64,000 bases of DNA, taken from positions 372,001-436,000 of the forward strand of contig NZ_CP071633.1 of NCBI RefSeq assembly GCF_017357385.1. Reading direction: 5' to 3'. The translations under genes and the position numbers were made by a program. The notes below the pieces were generated by a model. The model saw only the letters and a program-made list of their open reading frames with translations. It made no database searches and was not told the DNA's origin. Positions 1-10,884 of this stretch are shown here, in pieces (position 1 is the first letter of the stretch; each line of letters starts with the position of its first letter). The stretch comes from Rhizobium sp. NZLR1 (lineage in GTDB: Bacteria > Pseudomonadota > Alphaproteobacteria > Rhizobiales > Rhizobiaceae).

Positions 1-570
1 GACGATCTCAGCGTCATGCAGACATTGGAAGCGCTGCCGTTCATCACGCGATCCGTCCGCGCGGTCTACGGCGACAAGCCCTATCGCATCGGCCCGTCGA
101 CGATCCCGATGCGGCAGAACCCTTATGGTAGCCGCACCATGGACAATCCTGCGGGCGGACGCATCCCGATGGCCAATCGCGACCCGCGCCACAACGGGCG
201 TTTCGCGGAGGCTTTCGCGCTCGGCTACGCGATCCGGGTGCTGGATGCCGATCTCGAATGCCTGACGCTTTCGGCACTGACCGGCCCTTTCGGCCTGATC
301 GCCGGCCCGGATGAACCGGTCGAGCAAGGCGGGCGGCGGCCGCTGTTCAACACGGTGCGGACCTTGTCGGCCCTCGCCGGCGCGTCCTGGCAGGAATGCG
401 TCTCGTCTTCGCCGTCCGAAGTGCTGTCCTTCGTGGCGCGGGATGCCGCAGGCGCCAGGATCTATGTGGTCAATCTGACCAGCGAAGAGCGAAGGGTCGA
501 CGGCGGCGCACTGGATAAAGAGCTGCGGCTCGCGCCTTTCGGGACTGTCGTCTTGCCGCGGGCGGATTGA
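1..570 (+). CDS. C-terminal part of a probable sugar-lactonase-like (D-apionate lactonase type) protein, 5' end outside window
   Basis: The frame is open from base 1 and ends in TGA at 568-570, so about 189 C-terminal residues are visible and the start lies upstream. The fragment carries conserved-looking loops (PMRQNPYGSRT, ANRDPRHNGRFAEAFALGYAIR) followed by a beta-rich tail ending in LAPFGTVVLP. The overall look recalls the TIM-barrel D-apionate lactonase (ApnL) family of rhizobia, which hydrolyses D-apionolactone in apiose breakdown. That assignment is from memory of the family and is not proven by a motif. The gene sits directly upstream of DhaK/DhaL-type kinase genes and a sugar ABC importer, which supports a role in catabolising an unusual sugar. 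It could instead be another glycosidase-like TIM barrel. Confidence 0.5.
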   Translation, partial: DDLSVMQTLEALPFITRSVRAVYGDKPYRIGPSTIPMRQNPYGSRTMDNPAGGRIPMANRDPRHNGRFAEAFALGYAIRVLDADLECLTLSALTGPFGLIAGPDEPVEQGGRRPLFNTVRTLSALAGASWQECVSSSPSEVLSFVARDAAGARIYVVNLTSEERRVDGGALDKELRLAPFGTVVLPRAD

Positions 571-626
571 CGTCCGGCGCGCCAGCCGCATCTATGCAGT
601 CGGAGCTCGTTCTGGGGAGGATCGGC

Positions 627-1631
627 GTGAAGACGAAGAAGCTTATCAATGCAGGCGCAGATGCCGTCGATGAGATGCTGCAAGGCGTTCTCGCGGCCCA
701 TCCCGGGCACCTTTATGCCGTGGACGACATGCCGCGCGCCATCATTGCCCGAAACGGACCGCGCAAGGGCAAGGTCGGGCTGGTGATCGGCGGCGGGTCC
801 GGGCACGAACCGACATTCCTCGGCTATGTCGGCAGAGGGCTGGCGGATGCCGCCGCGATCGGCAATGTCTTCGCCTCGCCGCCCCCCGATCCGATCATCG
901 CCTGCGCCAAAGCCGTCGACGGCGGCGCCGGCGTGCTCTTCATGTACGGCAATTATGCCGGCGACGTCATGAACTTCGACATGGCCGCCGAAATGCTGGC
1001 GCTTGACGAGATCGAGGTGCGCACCGTCCTGACCACCGACGATGTCGCGTCCGCCCCCGCCGATCAGAGGGACAGGCGGCGCGGCGTGGCGGGCAATGTC
1101 TTCATCTTCAAGGCCGCTGGTGCTGCCTGCGATCTTCTCTATTCCTTCGACGAGGTCGAGCGCGCCGCCCGCCATGCCAATGCGCGAACCTATACGATGG
1201 GTGTGGCGCTCGCGCCTTGTTCGCTGCCGCAGACCTTGAAACCGAATTTCCTGATCGGCGACGGCGAGATGGAGATCGGCATGGGCATCCATGGCGAGCC
1301 CGGCATGGCTCGCGAGCCGCTGAAGGCGGCCGACGCGGTGACCGACGAACTGATGGACAGCATCCTCCGCGAGATGAAGGCAGAACGGGGCGACCGTGTC
1401 GCCGTGCTCGTCAACTCGCTGGGCTCCACGCCGATGATGGAGCTCTACATCATGATGCGGCGCGTGAAGGCGCGGCTCGACGAGGCGGGGCTTGTCATCC
1501 ATAGCTCGCTCGTCGGGAATTACTGCACTTCGCTCGAAATGGCCGGCGCTTCGGTGACGCTCATGCACCTCGACGACGAGCTTCAGCGGCTAATCGACCA
1601 TCCCTGCGATTGCGCCATGTTTACGAGGTGA
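627..1631 (+). CDS. dhaK: Dihydroxyacetone-kinase-type subunit DhaK
   Basis: This is the substrate-binding half of a dihydroxyacetone (or related ketose) kinase. The 334-residue protein has GGGSGHEP at about 55-62 and GIHGEPG with the substrate-binding histidine at about 222, both hallmarks of the DhaK fold. The frame is open to 567, but I chose GTG 627 because GGGGAGG at 614-620 sits six bases upstream and the protein then begins KTKKLIN like E. coli DhaK (MKKLIN). The next gene, DhaL, starts three bases after the stop, so the two are co-translated. No PTS component (DhaM) is present, so the pair probably uses ATP directly. The substrate may be dihydroxyacetone or a four-carbon ketose such as erythrulose; the sequence does not decide. 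Confidence 0.85.
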   Translation: MKTKKLINAGADAVDEMLQGVLAAHPGHLYAVDDMPRAIIARNGPRKGKVGLVIGGGSGHEPTFLGYVGRGLADAAAIGNVFASPPPDPIIACAKAVDGGAGVLFMYGNYAGDVMNFDMAAEMLALDEIEVRTVLTTDDVASAPADQRDRRRGVAGNVFIFKAAGAACDLLYSFDEVERAARHANARTYTMGVALAPCSLPQTLKPNFLIGDGEMEIGMGIHGEPGMAREPLKAADAVTDELMDSILREMKAERGDRVAVLVNSLGSTPMMELYIMMRRVKARLDEAGLVIHSSLVGNYCTSLEMAGASVTLMHLDDELQRLIDHPCDCAMFTR

Positions 1632-1634
1632 TCG

Positions 1635-2306
1635 ATGCTGATCACGACGAAAGACCTGCAGCACCTCTTTGCCTTGATCGCCGAGGGCATCGCCGCGCAG
1701 CGCGATCATCTCTGCGAGTTGGATGGCGCCATCGGCGACGGAGATCACGGCCTTGCCATGGACGCCGGCTGTGAAGCCGCCGCCAAGGCCGTCGGCGGGC
1801 TCGATGCCGCGCAGACTGCGCCGACGCCTGCCTTCAACGCTGCGGCAAAGGCATTTCTGAATGCGGTCGGCGCGTCATCGGGCCCGCTCTATGCCACCGC
1901 CTTTATGCGCGCAGGCGCTTCGGTCAAGGACAGGTCTAACCTGAGCGATGACAATTTTGTGCGGGCTTTCGCGGCGATGGCGCAAGGCATTCAGGAACGC
2001 GGCAAGGCGGAGCCCGGCGAAAAGACCATGGTCGACGCCTGGAAGCCGGCGGCCGATGCGGCGCTCAAGGCCTGGGCGTCGGGAACCGCCCTTCCTGAAT
2101 GCTTCGACATGGCGGAGCGGGCAGCGCGCCAAGGCTGCGAAGCGACCCGGGATATGACGGCGGCCAAGGGGCGGGCATCGCGGCTGGGGAAACGAGCGAT
2201 CGGCCATATCGACCCCGGAGCGGCCTCGGCCGTCATCATCATCACCGCGATCGCAAAATTCGTTCGGCAGCATGATGGTTATCTCATCATACCAGTTGAC
2301 ATGTGA
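1635..2306 (+). CDS. dhaL: Dihydroxyacetone-kinase-type nucleotide-binding subunit DhaL
   Basis: This 223-residue all-helical subunit binds ADP/ATP and transfers phosphate to the sugar held by DhaK. The signature DGAIGDGDHG lies at residues 30-39; the aspartates (about 30, 35, 37) coordinate the two magnesium ions. The C-terminal GRASRLGKRAIGHIDPGA loop is the conserved lid region of the family. It starts three bases after the dhaK stop, with GAGGTGATCG upstream. Together with dhaK it forms a two-gene kinase embedded in a sugar-uptake operon, so the phosphorylated product probably enters glycolysis. A fused DhaK-DhaL arrangement is common elsewhere; here they are separate genes. Confidence 0.85.
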   Translation: MLITTKDLQHLFALIAEGIAAQRDHLCELDGAIGDGDHGLAMDAGCEAAAKAVGGLDAAQTAPTPAFNAAAKAFLNAVGASSGPLYATAFMRAGASVKDRSNLSDDNFVRAFAAMAQGIQERGKAEPGEKTMVDAWKPAADAALKAWASGTALPECFDMAERAARQGCEATRDMTAAKGRASRLGKRAIGHIDPGAASAVIIITAIAKFVRQHDGYLIIPVDM

Positions 2307-2352
2307 ATGACTATCTGCAACAAGGGGGCCGCTTATCAAGAGGAGGACGGTA

Positions 2353-3606
2353 ATGCTGACCCTATCCGCGAAATTGAAGACTGCGAGCATCGTCGCGATC
2401 GCCATGGCGTCTTTCGCCGCGACGCCGGTTCTTGCCGAAGACATCACGCTCTGGACCCTCAACTTCGACAACAACGCCGCCAACGGCGCGCTCAAGAAGG
2501 TTGCGACGGATTTTGAAGCGGCAAACCCGGGAACCCATGTCGAGATCGTTCAGCGCGCCGTCGACGAGCATAAGACGGCGCTCCGCGTCGCGGCCGGTTC
2601 CGACAAAGGCCCCGACATTTATTTCAGCTGGGCGGGCCTCGGCCTTGGCGGCGAATATGTGAAGGCCGGTCTCTCCCTGCCGCTCGACAAATATTATGCC
2701 GAATATAAATGGAACGACGAATTGCTGCCCGCCGCTGCGGCTTTCGCCGACCTCTATCCGGGTGGCAAGCATGGCGTTCCCTTCACCTTCAAGGGCGAAG
2801 CCGTCTATTACAACAAGAAGCTTTTCGAACAGGCCGGCATCAAGGAAGAGCCGAAGACCTATGAGGAATTTCTCGCCGCGGCCGACAAGCTGAAAGCCGC
2901 CGGCATCCCTGCCTTCACCTTCGGTGGCACGGTCAACTGGCACGTCATGCGCCTGATGGACGTCATCCTCGAAACCAAGTGCGGCGCCGAAAAGCATGAT
3001 GCACTGAAGGCTATGACGCTGGATTGGACCAAGGAACCCTGTGCGACGGAGGCCTTCGCCGAGTTTGCGAAGTGGACGAAGGATTATACGCTGCAGCCGT
3101 TCATGGGCATCGACAACAAGCAGTCCTACAGCCTCTTCACCGCAGGCCGCGCGGCGATGATGCTCGAAGGCGACTGGTTGGTCAGCCAGCTCAACGGCTC
3201 CGGCGCCAATCTCGACGATTACGGCATCTTCCCCTTCCCGACCAATACCGACCGTCTCTATGGCTTCGCCGAGTACAATTACATCAGCACCAAGAGCAAA
3301 AATCCTGACACCGCCGCGAAATTCCTCGACTATTTCCTGTCGACGAAGGTGCAGCAGGATCTGCTCGGCCAGCTGAGCTCGACTTCCGTCAACAAGAACG
3401 TGCAGTACGCCAACCAGAAGCCGCTCGAGGCGGAATGGCTGGGGATCTTCCAGAAATTCGGCAAGGTCTACATGAACGGCGATCAGGCCTTCCCGCTCGA
3501 TGTCACGACGGAATATTTCCGTGTCATCAACGACGTCGCCTCCGGCAACACCGAGCCGGCCGACGCGGTCAAGCAGCTGCAGAGCTTCATCGCAAGCAGA
3601 AGCTGA
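2353..3606 (+). CDS. Sugar ABC transporter periplasmic substrate-binding protein (CUT1 type)
   Basis: This 417-residue extracellular solute-binding protein family 1 member captures the substrate in the periplasm and passes it to the two permeases encoded next. A signal peptide is clear: basic start, hydrophobic stretch and a probable cut after VLA at about residue 28. The mature protein shows the family pattern: an early lobe (LWTLNFDNNAANGALK), KGEAVYYNKKLFEQAGIKEEP in the middle, and FTAGRAAMMLEGDW in the second lobe. AGGAGGACGG precedes the ATG. It follows dhaL by 46 bp and leads into permease, permease, glycosidase and ATPase genes. The substrate cannot be read from sequence; the context suggests a glycoside or branched sugar. 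Confidence 0.88.
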   Translation: MLTLSAKLKTASIVAIAMASFAATPVLAEDITLWTLNFDNNAANGALKKVATDFEAANPGTHVEIVQRAVDEHKTALRVAAGSDKGPDIYFSWAGLGLGGEYVKAGLSLPLDKYYAEYKWNDELLPAAAAFADLYPGGKHGVPFTFKGEAVYYNKKLFEQAGIKEEPKTYEEFLAAADKLKAAGIPAFTFGGTVNWHVMRLMDVILETKCGAEKHDALKAMTLDWTKEPCATEAFAEFAKWTKDYTLQPFMGIDNKQSYSLFTAGRAAMMLEGDWLVSQLNGSGANLDDYGIFPFPTNTDRLYGFAEYNYISTKSKNPDTAAKFLDYFLSTKVQQDLLGQLSSTSVNKNVQYANQKPLEAEWLGIFQKFGKVYMNGDQAFPLDVTTEYFRVINDVASGNTEPADAVKQLQSFIASRS

Positions 3607-3699
3607 TTCCTTCCAAGGCGCCATTCGATCGACCGCTGAGTTGATCGGCTGGCACATTCTTTCATCAGCTGGCGGCTGCTTTGCCCTCAGGAGGAAAGC

Positions 3700-4599
3700 A
3701 TGTCACTTCGACAATCGACTCATGATCCGCGCGTGCAAGCGGCGATCCTGCTGGTGCCGGCGCTGGCGATCTATGCGGTCTTTGCGCTCTACCCGATGCT
3801 CAACGTCGTCATCCTGAGCTTCCAGAAGTGGAACGGGCTGGATGCCAACCGGCAATTCGTGGGCATTGCCAATTATTCGGCGATCTTCACCCGGGACCCG
3901 GTCTTCTGGGTTGCCTTCCGCAACACGGTGATCTGGACTTTGATGAGCCTGATCTTCCCGCCGATGGTCGGACTGCTCCTGGCGCTCAGCCTCAATCAGA
4001 AGATCTTCGGCCGCAACGGCCTGAGGGCGATTTTCTATCTGCCCGTCATCATCGCGCCGATCGCCGTCGCCACCATGTGGAAATGGATGTACGATCCCTT
4101 CTTTGGCCTGTTCGCCCAGCTGCTGACCTCCTGGGGCATGCAGAGCTGGATCAAGGACTGGCTCGGCAACAGGGATATCGCCCTCTATTCCGTCTTCGTC
4201 GCCTATCTCTGGCAGACGGTGGGTTTCTCGATGGTGCTGTTCCTGGCCGGCCTGCAGAATGTCTCGCAGACGCTGGTGGAGGCCGCGCGCATCGACGGCG
4301 CCGGCCGCTGGGCGGTGTTCAAGCATGTGACGCTGCCGGCATTGCGCCCGACGATCACCATCGTTCTCGTTCTTTCGATCATCTCCTCGCTGAAGGCCTT
4401 CGATATCGTCTACGGCCTGACCGGCGGCGGGCCGGCGCAGTCCACCCAGATGCTGGCGCTCTGGGCCTTCACGCAGGCCATGCAGATCTTCGATTTCGGC
4501 CGGGGTGCGGCGATCTCCGTCGTCCTGCTGCTGATCACCATGGCCGTCGTCATTCCCTATTTGAGATGGACCCAGAAGCACGAGGAGGTCGAATCGTGA
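3700..4599 (+). CDS. Sugar ABC transporter permease, MalF/UgpA type
   Basis: This 299-residue inner-membrane permease has about six transmembrane helices. The cytoplasmic EAA loop (EAARIDGAGRWAVF, about residue 194 on) contacts the ATPase. It is the first of two permeases of a CUT1 importer. AGGAGGAAAGC lies just upstream of the ATG. Its stop overlaps the GTG of the next permease by four bases (GTGA, 4596-4599), a translational-coupling arrangement that ensures equal amounts of the two halves of the channel. A 93-bp gap separates it from the binding-protein gene, where an mRNA-processing step might favour the binding protein; that last point is inference. Confidence 0.9.
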   Translation: MSLRQSTHDPRVQAAILLVPALAIYAVFALYPMLNVVILSFQKWNGLDANRQFVGIANYSAIFTRDPVFWVAFRNTVIWTLMSLIFPPMVGLLLALSLNQKIFGRNGLRAIFYLPVIIAPIAVATMWKWMYDPFFGLFAQLLTSWGMQSWIKDWLGNRDIALYSVFVAYLWQTVGFSMVLFLAGLQNVSQTLVEAARIDGAGRWAVFKHVTLPALRPTITIVLVLSIISSLKAFDIVYGLTGGGPAQSTQMLALWAFTQAMQIFDFGRGAAISVVLLLITMAVVIPYLRWTQKHEEVES

Positions 4600-5480
4600 C
4601 AGCAGTGCCGAGCGATACCGCCGCCGTGCATCTCGAAGTCCAGCCGTCGTCGATGAAGCGCGATCCCGTTCTGATCGGCCTCTGGATCACGCTTATCATC
4701 GTCGCCCTCGTCTGGGTCGCGCCCTTCGTGTTCATCGTCTTTACCTCGCTGAAGACGCCGGCGGCGGTGACGAGCACCGGCGCCTTCATGCCGCCGACCC
4801 AGCTTGCCTATGACAATTACAGCGCTGCCTGGAGCCGCGGCAATTTCGCCAACTCCTTTCTGAACAGCGTCGTCATCACCGTCATCAAGGTGCCGCTCGG
4901 CCTGTTCCTGTCGGCCATGGCCGCCTATGCTCTGGCCAAGATCAAGCTGAAGATCAGCAAGGCCCTGCTGCTCGTCGTCGTCTTCGGCACGATGATCCCC
5001 TTCCAGGTGATGCTGGCGCCGCTCTTCACCCTGGTCAATTCCTTCGGCCTGATCGACACCTATCCCGGCGTCATCCTTCCCTATATCGCCTTTGGCGTTC
5101 CCTATCAGGTCTTCATCCTGCATGGCTTCTTCAAGGGCATTCCCAAGGAGCTGTCGGAAGCGGCCCTGATCGACGGCGCAACCCACTTCACCATCTTCCG
5201 GCGGATCTTCCTACCGGTGTGCCTGCCCGTGCTTGCCGCGCTGCTCATCCTCGATTTCGTTTCCACCTGGAACGAATTCGCCATGGCGCTGGTGCTGCTG
5301 CAGGACCAGCACATGTGGACATTGCCGCTCGGCCTGATGTCATTCCAGGGGCAGTTCTCCAGCAATTACGGCCAGCTCAACGCGGCGATCGTCATGACCG
5401 TTCTGCCGGCGACGATCGTCTATCTCATGTTCCAGCGCTACTTCGTCTCCGGCCTCACCTCCGGCGCCGTCAAGGGCTGA
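4596..5480 (+). CDS. Sugar ABC transporter permease, MalG/UgpE type
   Basis: This is the second membrane half of the importer, about 294 residues with six predicted helices and an EAA loop (EAALIDGATHFTIFRRIFLP) near residue 188. I place the start at GTG 4596, which overlaps the previous stop as GTGA and has GAGGAGG at 4582-4588. The reading frame is open much further upstream, but that part overlaps the first permease and is a shadow. The protein ends with the SGLTSGAVKG tail common in MalG-like permeases; the second importer of this window has a near-identical ending (GAMTSGAVKG). Confidence 0.9.
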   Translation: MTAVPSDTAAVHLEVQPSSMKRDPVLIGLWITLIIVALVWVAPFVFIVFTSLKTPAAVTSTGAFMPPTQLAYDNYSAAWSRGNFANSFLNSVVITVIKVPLGLFLSAMAAYALAKIKLKISKALLLVVVFGTMIPFQVMLAPLFTLVNSFGLIDTYPGVILPYIAFGVPYQVFILHGFFKGIPKELSEAALIDGATHFTIFRRIFLPVCLPVLAALLILDFVSTWNEFAMALVLLQDQHMWTLPLGLMSFQGQFSSNYGQLNAAIVMTVLPATIVYLMFQRYFVSGLTSGAVKG

Positions 5481-5512
5481 TCGCGAAATCTTATCTCACG
5501 AGGAGAGACAGA

Positions 5513-7039
5513 ATGTCTGATGCAACAGTCGAAAAATGGGGTGTGTTCGAGGCCGCCTTCGAGGGGCCGGCCGGCGGCAATCCCTATCTCGACGTGGCAT
5601 TCGATGCCGTGTTCACCCAGAAGAGCCGCGATGTGCGCGTACCGGGCTTCTATGACGGCAACGGCACTTATCGCATCCGTTTCATGCCCGACAGTGAGGG
5701 TGAGTGGTCGTTCAAGACGCGCTCCAAGACCGCGGCCCTCGACGGCAAGACCGGTGTTTTGACCGCGACCGCACCTTCGGCCGGCAATCACGGCCCGGTG
5801 CGCGTGCGCAACAAATTCCACTTCGCCTATGCCGACGGCACGCCGTTCCTCTCCTTCGGAACAACCTGCTACGCCTGGACGCACCAGCCGCTCGACATGC
5901 AGAAGCAGACGCTGGAAACCCTCAAGACGGCGCGTTTCAACAAGATGCGCATGGGCGTGTTTCCAAAGGACTATCCCTATAATGTCAACGAGCCGCTGCA
6001 TGCCTGCTTCGAACGCGGCGCGGATGGCGGCCAAGATTTCGACCGGCCCAACCCCGCCGCCTTCCAGCATTTCGAAAAGCAGGTCGCGGCGCTTTGCGAA
6101 CTCGGCATCGAGGCCGATATCATCATCTTCCACCCCTATGACCGCTGGGGCTATGCCGACATGTCGGCCGCGCAGGATTTCCGCTATGTCGAATATCTGG
6201 CCGCGCGTCTTTCCGCCTGCCGGAACGTCTGGTGGTCGCTCGCCAATGAATATGATTTCCTCATCGACACCAAACCGATGGCGCAGTGGGACCGCTACTT
6301 CCACATCCTGGAGGAAAACGACCCCTACCAGCACCTGCGTTCCATCCACAATGGCGACGTTACGGCGAATTTCGATCATCGCAAGCCGTGGGTCACGCAT
6401 AGCTGCATTCAGAACCCTGACGTCAAGCGCACCCAGGAATGGCGCGATGCCTATGGCAAGCCTGTCGTCAACGACGAGCCGGAATATGAGGGCGACATCC
6501 TGCAGTCATGGGGCAATCTCCATGCGGGGGAACTCGTGCATCGCTTCTGGATCACCATGGCGCGCGGCGGTTATGCCGGCCATGGCGAGACCTATTCCCA
6601 TCCCGAGGATCTGATCTGGTGGGCCAAGGGCGGCGAGCTGCGCGGCGAGGCCTGGAAGCGCATCGGCTTCCTTCGCGATCTGCTGGAGGCCGACGTCAAA
6701 CATGGGCTCGAGCCGCTCGGTATCATCGGCGAATGGCCCTGGTCGCGGGTATCGGGCGCGCGTGACGGCGACGGCGATTTCCGGCTGATCTATTTCGGCG
6801 AACATCAGCCGGTCATCTGGTCCACTGGCCTGCCTGTCGATGGCGACGATTACGATGTCGATATCATCGACACCTGGGAGATGACGATCACGCCGGCTGA
6901 AAAGGTGGCCGCGCCCGTTCCGCATCCGACCCGCCATGGCTCGATCGTGCGCGGCGGCAAGCCGGACGCGGCCTTCGGCGTCAAAATCCCGCCCAAGCCA
7001 TACCAGGCGCTGCGCGTGCGCCGGCGCGGGAAGAACTAA
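5513..7039 (+). CDS. Probable cytoplasmic glycoside hydrolase with DUF5060 / DUF4038-like / DUF5605-like parts
   Basis: The protein has 508 residues. The N-terminal ~80 residues ([14 protein letters not shown] ... GEWSFKTRS) match the Ig-like DUF5060 module found in front of glycosidases. The middle (about 100-400) is TIM-barrel-like, with [20 protein letters not shown] and candidate catalytic acids in WSLANEYDF and [10 protein letters not shown]. The tail resembles DUF5605. There is no signal peptide, so it should act in the cytoplasm on a substrate imported by the surrounding ABC genes. DUF4038 proteins include GH140 apiosidases, which would fit the lactonase-like gene at the window start, but this is inference. 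Start ATG 5513 is preceded by CGAGGAGAGA. It lies between the second permease and the ATPase, in the same operon. Confidence 0.7.
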   Translation: MSDATVEKWGVFEAAFEGPAGGNPYLDVAFDAVFTQKSRDVRVPGFYDGNGTYRIRFMPDSEGEWSFKTRSKTAALDGKTGVLTATAPSAGNHGPVRVRNKFHFAYADGTPFLSFGTTCYAWTHQPLDMQKQTLETLKTARFNKMRMGVFPKDYPYNVNEPLHACFERGADGGQDFDRPNPAAFQHFEKQVAALCELGIEADIIIFHPYDRWGYADMSAAQDFRYVEYLAARLSACRNVWWSLANEYDFLIDTKPMAQWDRYFHILEENDPYQHLRSIHNGDVTANFDHRKPWVTHSCIQNPDVKRTQEWRDAYGKPVVNDEPEYEGDILQSWGNLHAGELVHRFWITMARGGYAGHGETYSHPEDLIWWAKGGELRGEAWKRIGFLRDLLEADVKHGLEPLGIIGEWPWSRVSGARDGDGDFRLIYFGEHQPVIWSTGLPVDGDDYDVDIIDTWEMTITPAEKVAAPVPHPTRHGSIVRGGKPDAAFGVKIPPKPYQALRVRRRGKN

Positions 7040-7053
7040 TCAAGGGGTCCAAA

Positions 7054-8124
<1,071 letters not shown>

Positions 8125-8263
8125 CGACAGTTTGCGCGCAATCGGCGAACGCGAAATCGGTGTCGGGTGCGCTGGACGATGCCTCATCTGGCAGACGAAA
8201 TGGTGACTTGTCATCTCGAAATTTCGCCGATAGGTTGTTGGCGAACGACGAGGTAGCCAAGAC

Positions 8264-8773
8264 ATGCACATCCGAAAAGCCGCCTCCTCCGACGCAGAGG
8301 AGCTGAGCGCTCTCCTGAACGAGCTCATCCGGGCAGGCGGAACGACAGCGCTCGAGACCCCGCTTTCGGCCGGCGAGTTCGTCGATTGGTTCATCGACGG
8401 CGAGTTTCCGCTTGTCTGCCATGTTGCAGAGCACGATCAGTCGCTTGTCGGCTTTCAATCGCTGAGCTTATACGGCGATCCGCCGAAAGGCGTCGCCGAC
8501 ATTGCGACCTTTGCCCGCCTGAGCCCAAAGACCGCGGGCGTCGGCAGCGCGCTTTTTCCCGCGACAAGAGCGGCAGCAAAAGAGCTCGGGCTGGAATTCA
8601 TCAATGCGACCATCCGCGCCGACAATATCAGCGGACTTGGCTATTACGCGAAGATGGGCTTTGAGACCTATGACAGGCTGGTTCAGGTTCCGCTTCAGGA
8701 CGGAACGCAAGTCGACAGGATCAAGAAGCGTTTCAGCGTAAACGCCATGGGTCGCGCGACGCCGCACGGCTGA
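8264..8773 (+). CDS. GNAT-family N-acetyltransferase
   Basis: This 169-residue protein has the GNAT layout. It starts with MHIRKAASSDAEELSALLNEL. A central strand precedes the acetyl-CoA-binding region around GVGSALFPATRAAAKELG, where the usual Q/RxxGxG/A loop appears as the looser KTAGVGSAL. It ends with the typical INATIRADNISGLGYYAKMGFETY motif. Such enzymes acetylate small amines, antibiotics or protein N-termini; the substrate here is unknown. ACGAGGTAG precedes ATG 8264. It stands alone, 139 bp after the ABC ATPase, and probably has its own promoter. Confidence 0.85.
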   Translation: MHIRKAASSDAEELSALLNELIRAGGTTALETPLSAGEFVDWFIDGEFPLVCHVAEHDQSLVGFQSLSLYGDPPKGVADIATFARLSPKTAGVGSALFPATRAAAKELGLEFINATIRADNISGLGYYAKMGFETYDRLVQVPLQDGTQVDRIKKRFSVNAMGRATPHG

Positions 8774-8828
8774 ATGCCTCGACGACGTTATGGGGAGGTG
8801 TCGACGCCACGCGCCGGTGATGCCCGCG

Positions 8829-8850
8829 TGCAGGTCGGTTCTGACCTGCG
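8829..8850. terminator. Short hairpin downstream of the GNAT gene
   Basis: CAGGTC at 8831-8836 and GACCTG at 8843-8848 form a 6-7 bp stem with a six-base loop, about 56 bases after the GNAT stop. No T-run follows, so it is only a weak terminator candidate. An AT-richer stretch follows and could hold the promoter of the methyltransferase gene at 9072. Confidence 0.3.
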
Positions 8851-9071
8851 GCGGCGGGTTCGAATTATATAGCGTTGCCATGTTAAGTCTATGACGTAAC
8901 AACGTAGTTTTCTGTAATGGAAGCAAACATGGGCTTAACTTCCGCCATACGTGCGGACTGCTGCAGGATGCTATCCGCCGTCGACAGCGGCCAGGTGTCG
9001 AGCGTGGATAGATTTGCAGGCGCAAAGACGGAGAAAACGGCACAGATCAAAGTCATATCCGGAGATTAGCC

Positions 9072-9965
9072 ATGTCCGCTGCGATGTTCACGACCGACGA
9101 ACTTGCGTTGATCCGCCGCGCTTACGCCCATCAGGTGGCAGCAACCGCCGGAACGACGAACCCGCGGATCGAGGCTGCCTTTGCCGCTGTCCCCCGCGAA
9201 AAATTCCTCGGTGCGCCGCCATGGCAGATCGCCAATCTCGGTGGCGGATATCGCCCCCTGCTCTCCTCAGATGTGGTTCTGGCCTATCAGGATGCGCTGT
9301 TCGCCTTGCAGCCCGACAAGGGCGTCAACAATGGCAGCCCGTCGCTGCATGCCCGTCTCCTGGCGGAATTGGACGCCCAGATCGGTGATCGCATCGCTCA
9401 TATCGGTGCCGGCACCGGTTATTATAGCGCCATTCTCGCGGAGCTGGTGGGCGCCACCGGGCATGTCTATGCCGTAGAAATGGACCCCGATCTGGCCGGC
9501 CATGCCCAAGCAGCGCTTGCCGACCGGTCCAATGTCAGCGTCATCACCGCCGACGGCAACCAATGGCCGCAGCAAGAAGTGGATGCGATCTGCGTGAATT
9601 TCGCCGTCGGGCGTCCCGCAGCGCCGTGGATCGAAAAGCTGCGAGCCGGAGGGCGCCTGGTGTTGCCCCTCGTTGTACCGCGCCAGGGCCGGCCGGCGAA
9701 TGGCGGTCGTCATGCCTCTCACGGCGCCGCACTTCGTATTGAGCGCGGCGCGAGTGGATTTGCAGCGCGTTGGATCGGCACAGCCTATTTTGTCTGCGCC
9801 GATGGTGGATTGATGATCGAGGAGAACGAGATCGAGGCGCTGACGACCGCCTTCCAGCGCGGCGGCATCGAGTTCATCAAAAGCCTGCTCTGGAAGACGG
9901 ACCCGCGGATAGGACGCTGCTGGTATATCGGCGACCAATGGGCGCTCTGCTATGACGATCCCTGA
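9072..9965 (+). CDS. Protein-L-isoaspartate O-methyltransferase-like SAM-dependent methyltransferase
   Basis: The 297-residue protein belongs to the PCMT-like Rossmann methyltransferases, which use S-adenosylmethionine to methylate damaged aspartyl residues. VPREKFLG near the N-terminus and the SAM-binding IGAGTGYYSAILAEL with an acidic strand end (VYAVEMDPDLA) are clear. The canonical GQTIS substrate loop of true PCMTs is replaced by NNGSPSLHARLL, and the protein is about 80 residues longer than E. coli Pcm. It may therefore be a paralogue with another substrate. TCCGGAGATTAGCC precedes ATG 9072. It is monocistronic, with a gene-free region after it. Confidence 0.75.
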   Translation: MSAAMFTTDELALIRRAYAHQVAATAGTTNPRIEAAFAAVPREKFLGAPPWQIANLGGGYRPLLSSDVVLAYQDALFALQPDKGVNNGSPSLHARLLAELDAQIGDRIAHIGAGTGYYSAILAELVGATGHVYAVEMDPDLAGHAQAALADRSNVSVITADGNQWPQQEVDAICVNFAVGRPAAPWIEKLRAGGRLVLPLVVPRQGRPANGGRHASHGAALRIERGASGFAARWIGTAYFVCADGGLMIEENEIEALTTAFQRGGIEFIKSLLWKTDPRIGRCWYIGDQWALCYDDP

Positions 9966-10728
9966 AGCATTCCTTCCAGAGTGCCGACTGCTGCATCTCC
10001 GTTGCGAACAGCGACGCAGCCCACCACGCCGAAGATCTCGATGCCCCTCGCCCCTTCGCCCGGCGCGATCAGTCGGCCGCAGGTTTGATCAGCGACGACA
10101 TCGCAACACCCGAGCATCCGGCGGAGATGGTATGGGCGATGACACGTTCGGAGTGTCGACCTTAGATCCGGCCTTCCCGAAGCTTAGCGCAAGCTCGCCA
10201 ACGGCGCCTCTCCCCAGTTGAAGCGGGAAACTCTGCTGTTGAAATTTGCTGTCGATGATCTTCGAGATCGAGCCGGAGGCGCCGAGTATTCGAGCCGCGG
10301 CCATGCGGCGAAAGTTCATATGAATTGCGCACCACCGCCGGCGGCAAGGCGGCAGCTTCGGCGCAGGTTGGCGACGCAGGCAATGAACTTTGCCGCCGGC
10401 TCCGCCGATCCCGTTTGAGGACCGGATCGATAGGAGCGGAAGAAATGGAGGATGTGGCCTGTCCGGCTACTCCAGTGGTTTGCCGAAACAGCGAAAGCCC
10501 GGCGCGGGAGAGGCACCGGGCTTCGATAGTGAGCGACAGCCTGGGAGGAGGAATGACTGTCTGTCGGACCCAAGCGGCTCGGAGGGGTGAAGCGCTTCGG
10601 TCCATCACGAGGTAGTGCCGCGACGCGGCAAATTCAAGCTTGGCGGCTGGGTGGCAAGACGGGTGACGCTGCAAGAGGGTCGAATTGGGCGCAGCTTTTG
10701 ATTATTGCTCGCGGCCGGATTCGGCGGC

Positions 10729-10744
10729 GTTGTCCGCGGACAAC
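10729..10744. repeat. 16-bp palindrome, copy 1 (candidate parS / RepB site)
   Basis: GTTGTCCGCGGACAAC is a perfect 16-bp palindrome. It fits the parS pattern I recall for repABC plasmids (GTT, four bases, GC, four bases, AAC). Two more exact copies lie within about 1 kb, and a 12-of-16 match is found in the repA-repB gap of this same plasmid. Function as a partition site is inferred. Confidence 0.5.
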
Positions 10745-10884
10745 TTGCGCTGCGCCGCCACTCATTCCCGAAGCGAGCAGGTCGCTGCGTCCTTTGAGGC
10801 GTTTGCGGGGAGCGCCTCAGGCTCAATTGGACGACAGCGTAAGGTGAAGTGTTCTCGAGAACTTGTTCTGTCTCGATGGTCACC

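Noticed and set aside
462..1568. Long leftward frame opposite the dhaK gene
   Set aside because: It is the mirror of a strongly coding gene in GC-rich DNA; the protein is His/Arg-rich and matches nothing.
3828..4595. Upstream part of the long frame containing the second permease
   Set aside because: It overlaps the first permease out of frame and has non-membrane composition; the permease starts at GTG 4596.
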